From Rhynchopus euleeides (lineage: Eukaryota > Euglenozoa > Diplonemea > Diplonemida > Diplonemidae): a stretch of 64,000 nucleotides of DNA. Position numbers and translations under genes: made by a program. The DNA is taken from positions 1,116,001 to 1,180,000 of the forward strand of contig OY723259.1 of assembly GCA_963210315.1 (NCBI GenBank), given 5' to 3'. Below, one piece after another: positions 1 to 9,900 of this stretch. Each line of letters starts with the position of its first letter. Within the stretch, counting starts at the first letter, position 1. The notes below the pieces were generated by a model. That model was not told the DNA's origin and made no database searches. It saw only the letters and a program-made list of their open reading frames with translations.

Positions 1-640
1 CACCAGCCCTCCCTCCCCCAATGCCAACAGCGGGTGGCTCCGCTGTGCCCTCCCCTGCCCCTCCCAACCCTGCCCAAGGCAAGCCTGTGCGCCTGGGGTC
101 AGCCAGTCGCACGGCATAGCGACAACAATCGAGGCAGCGTCAGACATAGTGCTGCAGGGGGAGGGCTGCACGGAGACTGCAGGGGGTGGGGTGGTGTTGG
201 GAAGGGAGGCAGCCAGGGGTGGGGGTGGGGTGAGTGCGACGGGAGCAGCAGGGTGCAAGCAGGGCAGGGGCTGGGGGAGGCAGGGGGTGAAGCACATCGT
301 CACATCGACAGCCACACGACTGGCAGTGCCTTGTCCGGCACAGGGACTGGGCGCAGAAGGTGTGCCGTTCGTGGTGCTGCTGCATCCCTTGGATATGGAG
401 ATATGGATGGCTGTCACAGCCAGCAGAGTGCAGAGCAGGCCAAGACCACCCAGGACCAGTGGCGACAAGGCGACCGAACCGAGTGGCACAGCATCCACAG
501 ATAACCCTGCAGAGGTATGGACCTCAGTCCCGCCGCGCCTTCACGACACCCACACACACCGGAAACTCAAATCGGGGCTGTTGTCTCTGTGTTGCACATC
601 CTCCTTCATTACAGGAGGCTACACAAGAGTAACACATGGC
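1..640. other. No recognised gene
   Basis: GC-rich sequence with long overlapping reading frames on both strands but no recognisable domain. Translations are low complexity and rich in Gly, Pro and Arg, as expected from composition alone. I see nothing I can name here. Confidence 0.5.
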
Positions 641-1804
641 TTCGTTCATAAACACCCCCCCCCCCCCAGATTGGGCCTTTTAGCCATTTTTGGCCAAAAA
701 TTGGGAAGAATCGCATTCACCACCCTCGTCTGCCCCCACCTGCACTTAGGGGGGTCCGGGGGGGCCACGGGGGACCCAGGAGTTCATTTTGCTCTCTCAT
801 TGGCATGAGAAACGGGGAAAAATACCTTCTCGCGAGCCTGGTACCGGATCACAAAAGAGCTGCCGAAATCGGCGTAAGTCTTCGTTCGACGAAACAGATG
901 AGGGATCAGCTTGCTCACGGAGTGGTCGTAGTCAGTGTCTCGGTGTGCTGGCACCGAGCATCATTCAGCAGGTGACAGGACTTCGACCTGGAGAGCAAAC
1001 GCCACATCGTCCACGGGTTCCGGGATGACGGATAGTCAGAAGAGTGTAACATGCCCGTAGGTGCAGGGTGAGCCCCGGCGGTCGACCCACTACGATTCAC
1101 AGAGGACAACATCGATACGAACCAGTGTTCAACGGTGCTGATTCGGATGCACAGATGAGGGTCCCGCAAATCAGGCATCTACCTGCGCTCATTGCAACTT
1201 TGGAAGGCACTGTCTGGTATAACCAGACGGTGGCGGACGAGTGTGGTGAAAGACGGGTATCATCTGCACAGCTCAACGACCAATTACATGTGTCACACGA
1301 GGCCATCCGACTGGTGGCGACTGCACTCGGGAGGGCAGCCCCCAGACGGAGTGAAAACATCTGCCGCAGCCAGTAGGACTACCACACGTCGGGGAGGAAC
1401 TGCAGGATTTGCTCGACTCTGATGGTTCATTCTGACTTTTGTTAGGGGTCTGGCAACTCTGGCGCAACTCTGGCAACTGTGTCGACGTCAGTGGAGGCGC
1501 AACGAACGAAGCTCCTATCAAAGGAGTCCCTGGTTCCCTCGTGGATGACATGTGCTCTGGTCCTGGTAAATGCCAGAAGGCAGGAGAGTCGCAGAGACGG
1601 CCTAATGGAGCGTGGAAAAATGACACATTCCCCTCATGATTATGGGTCTTTTGCACTAAAATGGCCGGAAAAAGGCCTCCCAAGTGCCCCCGAACCTGTT
1701 TTCCCTCCTCGAGGGTGGTTGCGAGGGTGGTGAATGCGATTTTTCCCATGTTTTGCCCAAAAATGGCTAAAAGGCCCAATCTGGGGGGGGTGTTTATGAA
1801 CGAA
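641..1804. mobile_element. Inverted-repeat DNA element, unclassified
   Basis: About 80 bp at the left end (641-717) recurs in inverted orientation at the right end (about 1722-1804). Both ends begin TTCGTTCATAAAC followed by a C-run, then a region reading like AGATTGGGCCTTTTAGCC. This gives a 1.16-kb element with terminal inverted repeats. I cannot see a clear target-site duplication in the flanks. The interior holds only short reading frames without recognisable transposase motifs, so it is probably non-autonomous. The superfamily is not determined. Confidence 0.7.
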
Positions 1805-2223
1805 CCCACATTCAATTTCCGGTTCCAACCTCCTCCCAACCCGACCTTTCCCCGTACGTCCTTGGAAGTGTCAACACACACACACAGAAAGGGTGCCGGT
1901 ACATAGGTGGGAAATAGGTGGCGCTCGTCGTGTCACAATGCGAGGAGAGCATACCCTTCAACAGGGGAAGACTGCACACAGCACAGCGAGAAACACTGCA
2001 CGCTGTGTCACAAGGTTGCGGTGCACAGGCAGGTGGTGCTGCAGGCAAGGTGCTCCCACACGCTGGCAAGCGTGAGGGAGCACCTTGCCCATGTTCGTCC
2101 ACCACAGGTGGGAGGGCGGGGGTTCACGCGGTTCACCGTCAGGCCGCAATGCCGCATTGGGATGGGCAGAAGCAGCGTCCCCACATACAGCACATGGGTG
2201 CCTGCTTGCGCTCCGTGTGTCCA
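1805..2223. other. Intergenic, with strong hairpin
   Basis: No recognisable gene. It contains a near-perfect hairpin at 2044-2089: a 14-bp arm, one mismatch, six more pairs and a 4-nt loop. On the minus strand it lies downstream of the WD40 gene remnants, so it could sit in the old 3' untranslated region of that gene. Confidence 0.5.
2044..2089. repeat. 46-nt near-perfect hairpin
   Basis: The arm GGCAAGGTGCTCCC at 2044-2057 is exactly complementary to 2076-2089. After one mismatch the inner CACGCT/AGCGTG also pairs, leaving a 4-nt loop. It lies just beyond the end of the WD40 reading frame on the minus strand. The function is unknown; an mRNA 3'-end structure or a tiny foldback remnant are both possible. 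Confidence 0.6.
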
Positions 2224-2715
2224 CTACGGATCAGTGACACGGCCACCAAGTAAAGCGCGCACAGTGGGTGGCGTCACAGTGTCACTCCCTGCGCATTCAA
2301 CGGGAACAGGGACGATGGGGGTGCAAACCAGCACAGCTCGCAGACACCAGGACACGGCATAGAGGCGAACGACATTATCGTGACAAAGGGCGATGGTGTT
2401 GGATCCGCATGAGCCCACAGTCGCGCTGAGCAGAGTGTCGGTGTGGCCCTCAACATTCTGCAACACCTGCCCTGTTGATACGTCCCACATCCGAACCACC
2501 TGGTCGCGAGAGCATGACAGAATCTTCGATCCGTCTGGGGTGACAGCAACGGTGGACACAGCGTAGGTGTGGCCTTCAAGCTTCTGCAGCTCCTTGCCTG
2601 TTGATGCATCCCACACTCGAACGCTGCTGTCGGCAGATCCTGAGATAATCTTCGATCCGTCTGGGGTGACAGCAACGGTGTTCACAGAGGAGGTGTGGCC
2701 TTCAAGCTTTTTTTT
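2224..2715 (-). pseudogene. 3'-terminal WD40 segment of the giant receptor gene
   Basis: The minus-strand frame continues the WD40 array. It has one canonical 42-residue repeat (GSADSSVRVWD), then repeats that diverge progressively (GHTYAVSTVAV, SCSRDQVVRMWDVSTGQ, then GHTDTLLSATV and NVVRLYAV), followed by about 45 non-repeat residues to a stop at 2224. The loss of repeat identity toward the end suggests this is the original C-terminus of the receptor encoded at 3361-13572. It is cut off from the main frame by the block at 2716-3240 and the frameshift near 3375-3419. It may still be used if the block is spliced out, but I see no good GT donor at its edge. Confidence 0.7.
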
Positions 2716-3240
2716 TTTTTTCATGTCGCTCCCGTTGGTCACTTCGCTGCTTTGAGTCAGCCACGTGGCGGAAGCCGGACCGCAGGGAGGGGCGTTGCGC
2801 CCGTTGACGCCTCTCACTCCTCATGTGCCTTGAGTAGCTGCCAGGTGGGTCTGCTTTGAGGCGGGGAATCGCGTCAGGCCAAACAGCCACTGCGAGGACG
2901 TCTCCCCTAAAAGAAAAGAAAGAATGTGGGAAGGGGACGGGGGTGGGATGGGTGGGCAGCGCAAGCCGGAAGGAGCGCCTCCCATGGGGCGGAAGCTCAC
3001 CCGACAGCATAAAATGCTGCGAAAACAACAAAAAAAGGGAAAATAAACCACGCACACCACAACATCAATAAAACCAAAGCCGTGCAGAAAGGGCCCCTCC
3101 GCATATATGAAACAGGGCACACAGCGGAAAAAGAGTTACCAGAGCTTGCTTTAGTTTCCCCTCGGAGGAGGGTAATCACAGGGGGCGCCACGTGAAGGCA
3201 GCAAGTTGGATTTTATCCCCCCTGGTGACAGGGGTGGGGC
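2716..3240 (-). mobile_element. 0.5-kb poly(A)-ended insert inside the WD40 array
   Basis: The WD40 coding repeat stops abruptly after codons for KELQK at about 3241 and resumes exactly at LEGH at about 2715. The intervening 0.5 kb is unrelated to the repeat. On the minus strand it ends in about 15 A residues directly before the resumed repeat, as in a retroposed transcript. The flanks share only AAG or AAGC, so a target duplication is not convincing. Inside are intron-like signals: a GTGAGC donor near 2999 and a TTTCTTTTCTTTTAG-type acceptor near 2900. Alternatives are an unusual intron or a retroposed SINE-like or mRNA-derived piece. No known family is recognised. Confidence 0.45.
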
Positions 3241-3418
3241 TTCTGCAGCTCCTTGCCTGTTGATGCATCCCACACTCGAACGCTCGTGTCGTCAGATCCT
3301 GAGATAATCTTCGATCCGTCTGGGGTGACAGCAACGGTGTTCACAGAGGAGGTGTGGCCTTCAAGCTTCTGCAGCTCCTTGCCTGTTGATGCATAGCTCC
3401 TTGCCTGTTGATGCATCC
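3241..3418 (-). pseudogene. Frameshifted WD40 repeat of the receptor gene
   Basis: This stretch encodes one complete WD40 repeat (SSVNTVAVTPDGSK, SDDTSVRVWD) but sits one frame away from the main receptor frame. The cause is a 22-bp direct duplication at about 3375-3419, where the segment reading AGCTCCTTGCCTGTTGATGC occurs twice. Because 22 is not a multiple of three, the main frame runs into a stop at 3361, while this repeat continues in the next frame up to the insert boundary. Confidence 0.7.
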
Positions 3419-6400
3419 CACACTCGAACGCTGTTGTCGCGAGATCCTGAGATAATCTTCGATCCGTCTGGGGCGACAGCAACGGTGTTCACATAGGAGG
3501 TGTGGCCTTCAAGCTTCTGCAGCTCCTTGCCTGTTGATGCATCCCACACTCGAACGCTCGTGTCGTCAGATCCTGAGATAATCTTCGATCCGTCTGGGGT
3601 GACAGCAACGGTGTTCACAGAGGAGGTGTGGCCTTCAAGCTTCTCCAGCTCCTTGCCTGTTGATGCATCCCACACTCGAACGCTCTTGTCGCGAGATCCT
3701 GAGATAATCTTCGATCCGTCTGGGGTGACAGCAACGGTGTTCACAGAGGAGGTGTGGCCTTCAAGCTTCTGCAGCTCCTTGCCTGTTGATGCATCCCACA
3801 CTCGAACGCTCGTGTCGTCAGATCCTGAGATAATCTTCGATCCGTCTGGGGTGACAGCAACGGTGTTCACATAGGTGTGGCCTTCAAGCTTCTGCAGCTC
3901 CTTGCCTGTTGATGCATCCCACACTCGAACGCTCGTGTCGTCAGATCCTGAGATAATCTTCGATCCGTCTGGGGTGACAGCAACGGTGTTCACAGAGGAG
4001 GTGTGGCCTTCAAGCTTCTGCAGCTCCTTGCCTGTTGATGCATCCCACACTCGAACGCTCGTGTCGTCAGATCCTGAGATAATCTTCGATCCGTCTGGGG
4101 TGACAGCAACGGTGTTCACATAGGAGGTGTGGCCTTCAAGCTTCTGCAGCTCCTTGCCTGTTGATGCATCCCACACTCGAACGCTCTTGTCGCGAGATCC
4201 TGAGATAATCTTCGATCCGTCACGGGTGACAGCAACGGTGTTCACATAGGTGTGGCCTTCAAGCTTCTGCAGCTCCTTGCCTGTTGATGCATCCCACACT
4301 CGAACGCTCGTGTCGTCAGATCCTGAGATAATCTTCGATCCGTCTGGGGTGACAGCAACGGTGTTCACATAGGAGGTGTGGCCTTCAAGCTTCTGCAGCT
4401 CCTTGCCTGTTGATGCATCCCACACTCGAACGCTCTTGTCGCGAGATCCTGAGATAATCTTCGATCCGTCACGGGTGACAGCAACGGTGTTCACATAGGT
4501 GTGGCCTTCAAGCTTCTGCAGCTCCTTGCCTGTTGATGCATCCCACACTCGAACGCTCGTGTCGTCAGATCCTGAGATAATCTTCGATCCGTCTGGGGTG
4601 ACAGCAACGGTGTTCACATAGGAGGTGTGGCCTTCAAGCTTCTGCAGCTCCTTGCCTGTTGATGCATCCCACACTCGAACGCTCTTGTCGCGAGATCCTG
4701 AGATAATCTTCGATCCGTCACGGGTGACAGCAACGGTGTTCACATAGGTGTGGCCTTCAAGCTTCTGCAGCTCCTTGCCTGTTGATGCATCCCACACTCG
4801 AACGCTCTTGTCGAGAGATCCTGAGATAATCTTCGATCCGTCTGGGGTGACAGCAACGGTGTTCACAGAGGAGGTGTGGCCTTCAAGCTTCTGCAGCTCC
4901 TTGCCTGTTGATGCATCCCACACTCGAACGCTCTTGTCGAGAGATCCTGAGATAATCTTCGATCCGTCTGGGGTGACAGCAACGGTGTTCACATAGGAGG
5001 TGTGGCCTTCAAGCTTCTGCAGCTCCTTGCCTGTTGATGCATCCCACACTCGAACGCTCTTGTCGCGAGATCCTGAGATAATCTTCGATCCGTCACGGGT
5101 GACAGCAACGGTGTTCACATAGGTGTGGCCTTCAAGCTTCTGCAGCTCCTTGCCTGTTGATGCATCCCACACTCGAACGCTCGTGTCGTCAGATCCTGAG
5201 ATAATCTTCGATCCGTCTGGGGTGACAGCAACGGTGTTCACATAGGAGGTGTGGCCTTCAAGCTTCTGCAGCTCCTTGCCTGTTGATGCATCCCACACTC
5301 GAACGCTCTTGTCGCGAGATCCTGAGATAATCTTCGATCCGTCACGGGTGACAGCAACGGTGTTCACATAGGTGTGGCCTTCAAGCTTCTGCAGCTCCTT
5401 GCCTGTTGATGCATCCCACACTCGAACGCTCTTGTCGAGAGATCCTGAGATAATCTTCGATCCGTCTGGGGTGACAGCAACGGTGTTCACATAGGAGGTG
5501 TGGCCTTCAAGCTTCTGCAGCTCCTTGCCTGTTGATGCATCCCACACTCGAACGCTCGTGTCGTCAGATCCTGAGATAATCTTCGATCCGTCTGGGGTGA
5601 CAGCAACGGTGTTCACATAGGAGGTGTGGCCTTCAAGCTTCTGCAGCTCCTTGCCTGTTGATGCATCCCACACTCGAACGCTCGTGTCGTCAGATCCTGA
5701 GATAATCTTCGATCCGTCTGGGGTGACAGCAACGGTGTTCACATAGGTGTGGCCTTCAAGCTTCTGCAGCTCCTTGCCTGTTGATGCATCCCACACTCGA
5801 ACGCTCTTGTCGAGAGATCCTGAGATAATCTTCGATCCGTCTGGGGTGACAGCAACGGTGTTCACAGAGGAGGTGTGGCCTTCAAGCTTCTGCAGCTCCT
5901 TGCCTGTTGATGCATCCCACACTCGAACGCTCTTGTCGAGAGATCCTGAGATAATCTTCGATCCGTCTGGGGTGACAGCAACGGTGTTCACATAGGAGGT
6001 GTGGCCTTCAAGCTTCTGCAGCTCCTTGCCTGTTGATGCATCCCACACTCGAACGCTCGTGTCGTCAGATCCTGAGATAATCTTCGATCCGTCTGGGGTG
6101 ACAGCAACGGTGTTCACAGAGGAGGTGTGGCCTTCAAGCTTCTGCAGCTCCTTGCCTGTTGATGCATCCCACACTCGAACGCTCTTGTCGAGAGATCCTG
6201 AGATAATCTTCGATCCGTCTGGGGTGACAGCAACGGTGTTCACAGAGGAGGTGTGGCCTTCAAGCTTCTGCAGCTCCTTGCCTGTTGATGCATCCCACAC
6301 TCGAACGCTCTTGTCGAGAGATCCTGAGATAATCTTCGATCCGTCTGGGGTGACAGCAACGGTGTTCACATAGGAGGTGTGGCCTTCAAGCTTCTGCAGC

Positions 6401-9400
6401 TCCTTGCCTGTTGATGCATCCCACACTCGAACGCTCGTGTCGTCAGATCCTGAGATAATCTTCGATCCGTCTGGGGTGACAGCAACGGTGTTCACAGAGG
6501 AGGTGTGGCCTTCAAGCTTCTGCAGCTCCTTGCCTGTTGATGCATCCCACACTCGAACGCTCTTGTCGAGAGATCCTGAGATAATCTTCGATCCGTCTGG
6601 GGTGACAGCAACGGTGTTCACATAGGAGGTGTGGCCTTCAAGCTTCTGCAGCTCCTTGCCTGTTGATGCATCCCACACTCGAACGCTCTTGTCGCGAGAT
6701 CCTGAGATAATCTTCGATCCGTCAGGGGTGACAGCAACGGTGGACACCCAGGAGGTGTGGCCTTCAAGCTTCTGCAGCTCCTTGCCTGTTGATGCATCCC
6801 ACACTCGAACGCTCTTGTCGTCAGATCCTGAGATAATCTTCGATCCGTCTGGGGTGACAGCAACGGTGTTCACATAGGAGGTGTGGCCTTCAAGCTTCTG
6901 CAGCTCCTTGCCTGTTGATGCATCCCACACTCGAACGCTCTTGTCGCGAGATCCTGAGATAATCTTCGATCCGTCACGGGTGACAGCAACGGTGTTCACA
7001 TAGGTGTGGCCTTCAAGCTTCTGCAGCTCCTTGCCTGTTGATGCATCCCACACTCGAACGCTCGTGTCGTCAGATCCTGAGATAATCTTCGATCCGTCTG
7101 GGGTGACAGCAACGGTGTTCACATAGGAGGTGTGGCCTTCAAGCTTCTGCAGCTCCTTGCCTGTTGATGCATCCCACACTCGAACGCTCTTGTCGCGAGA
7201 TCCTGAGATAATCTTCGATCCGTCACGGGTGACAGCAACGGTGTTCACATAGGTGTGGCCTTCAAGCTTCTGCAGCTCCTTGCCTGTTGATGCATCCCAC
7301 ACTCGAACGCTCTTGTCGAGAGATCCTGAGATAATCTTCGATCCGTCTGGGGTGACAGCAACGGTGTTCACATAGGAGGTGTGGCCTTCAAGCTTCTGCA
7401 GCTCCTTGCCTGTTGATGCATCCCACACTCGAACGCTCGTGTCGTCAGATCCTGAGATAATCTTCGATCCGTCTGGGGTGACAGCAACGGTGTTCACATA
7501 GGAGGTGTGGCCTTCAAGCTTCTGCAGCTCCTTGCCTGTTGATGCATCCCACACTCGAACGCTCGTGTCGTCAGATCCTGAGATAATCTTCGATCCGTCT
7601 GGGGTGACAGCAACGGTGTTCACATAGGTGTGGCCTTCAAGCTTCTGCAGCTCCTTGCCTGTTGATGCATCCCACACTCGAACGCTCTTGTCGAGAGATC
7701 CTGAGATAATCTTCGATCCGTCTGGGGTGACAGCAACGGTGTTCACAGAGGAGGTGTGGCCTTCAAGCTTCTGCAGCTCCTTGCCTGTTGATGCATCCCA
7801 CACTCGAACGCTCTTGTCGAGAGATCCTGAGATAATCTTCGATCCGTCTGGGGTGACAGCAACGGTGTTCACATAGGAGGTGTGGCCTTCAAGCTTCTGC
7901 AGCTCCTTGCCTGTTGATGCATCCCACACTCGAACGCTCGTGTCGTCAGATCCTGAGATAATCTTCGATCCGTCTGGGGTGACAGCAACGGTGTTCACAG
8001 AGGAGGTGTGGCCTTCAAGCTTCTGCAGCTCCTTGCCTGTTGATGCATCCCACACTCGAACGCTCTTGTCGAGAGATCCTGAGATAATCTTCGATCCGTC
8101 TGGGGTGACAGCAACGGTGTTCACAGAGGAGGTGTGGCCTTCAAGCTTCTGCAGCTCCTTGCCTGTTGATGCATCCCACACTCGAACGCTCTTGTCGAGA
8201 GATCCTGAGATAATCTTCGATCCGTCTGGGGTGACAGCAACGGTGTTCACATAGGAGGTGTGGCCTTCAAGCTTCTGCAGCTCCTTGCCTGTTGATGCAT
8301 CCCACACTCGAACGCTCGTGTCGTCAGATCCTGAGATAATCTTCGATCCGTCTGGGGTGACAGCAACGGTGTTCACAGAGGAGGTGTGGCCTTCAAGCTT
8401 CTGCAGCTCCTTGCCTGTTGATGCATCCCACACTCGAACGCTCTTGTCGAGAGATCCTGAGATAATCTTCGATCCGTCTGGGGTGACAGCAACGGTGTTC
8501 ACATAGGAGGTGTGGCCTTCAAGCTTCTGCAGCTCCTTGCCTGTTGATGCATCCCACACTCGAACGCTCGTGTCGTCAGATCCTGAGATAATCTTCGATC
8601 CGTCTGGGGTGACAGCAACGGTGTTCACATAGGTGTGGCCTTCAAGCTTCTGCAGCTCCTTGCCTGTTGATGCATCCCACACTCGAACGCTCTTGTCGAG
8701 AGATCCTGAGATAATCTTCGATCCGTCTGGGGTGACAGCAACGGTGTTCACAGAGGAGGTGTGGCCTTCAAGCTTCTGCAGCTCCTTGCCTGTTGATGCA
8801 TCCCACACTCGAACGCTCTTGTCGAGAGATCCTGAGATAATCTTCGATCCGTCTGGGGTGACAGCAACGGTGTTCACATAGGAGGTGTGGCCTTCAAGCT
8901 TCTGCAGCTCCTTGCCTGTTGATGCATCCCACACTCGAACGCTCGTGTCGTCAGATCCTGAGATAATCTTCGATCCGTCTGGGGTGACAGCAACGGTGTT
9001 CACAGAGGAGGTGTGGCCTTCAAGCTTCTGCAGCTCCTTGCCTGTTGATGCATCCCACACTCGAACGCTCTTGTCGAGAGATCCTGAGATAATCTTCGAT
9101 CCGTCTGGGGTGACAGCAACGGTGTTCACAGAGGAGGTGTGGCCTTCAAGCTTCTGCAGCTCCTTGCCTGTTGATGCATCCCACACTCGAACGCTCTTGT
9201 CGAGAGATCCTGAGATAATCTTCGATCCGTCTGGGGTGACAGCAACGGTGTTCACATAGGAGGTGTGGCCTTCAAGCTTCTGCAGCTCCTTGCCTGTTGA
9301 TGCATCCCACACTCGAACGCTCGTGTCGTCAGATCCTGAGATAATCTTCGATCCGTCTGGGGTGACAGCAACGGTGTTCACAGAGGAGGTGTGGCCTTCA

Positions 9401-9900
9401 AGCTTCTGCAGCTCCTTGCCTGTTGATGCATCCCACACTCGAACGCTCTTGTCGAGAGATCCTGAGATAATCTTCGATCCGTCTGGGGTGACAGCAACGG
9501 TGTTCACATAGGAGGTGTGGCCTTCAAGCTTCTGCAGCTCCTTGCCTGTTGATGCATCCCACACTCGAACGCTCTTGTCGCGAGATCCTGAGATAATCTT
9601 CGATCCGTCAGGGGTGACAGCAACGGTGGACACCCAGGAGGTGTGGCCTTCAAGCTTCTGCAGCTCCTTGCCTGTTGATGCATCCCACACTCGAACGCTC
9701 TTGTCGCCAGATCCTGAGATAATCTTCGATCCGTCTCGGGTGACAGCAACGGTGTACACATCGGAGGTGTGGCCTTCAAGCTTCTGCAGCTCCTTGCCTG
9801 TTGATGCATCCCACACTCGAACGCTCTTGTCGCCAGATCCTGAGATAATCTTCGATCCGTCTCGGGTGACAGCAACGGTGTACACTTCGTCGGTGTGGCC
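3361..9900 (-). repeat. Coding tandem array of about 52 near-identical 123/126-bp WD40 units
   Basis: Each unit encodes the frame LEGHT-x-x-V-x-TVAV-x-x-DGSKIISGS-x-D-x-S-VRVWD-ASTGKELQK. Units differ almost only at fixed places: SY, SS, SW or Y alone before VN; TP or TR before DGS; and LDK, DDT, RDK or GDK after SGS. Units lacking the Ser are 123 bp, the others 126 bp. There is higher-order structure: a seven-unit block of 879 bp occurs at 5747-6625, 7628-8506 and 8633-9511, giving offsets of 1,881 and 1,005 bp. At the level of unit types, twelve successive units recur with the 1,881-bp spacing. This is the mark of recent unequal exchange or gene conversion. Confidence 0.92.

Noticed and set aside
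2716-3240. Block read as a normal spliceosomal intron
   Set aside because: No GT at the 5' junction and no pyrimidine tract before the final AG, which follows a poly(A) run; kept as an insert of unknown type.
3361-9900. Highly regular direct repeats resembling a CRISPR array
   Set aside because: The unit is coding (WD40) with 123/126-bp period and no unique spacers; no cas genes.
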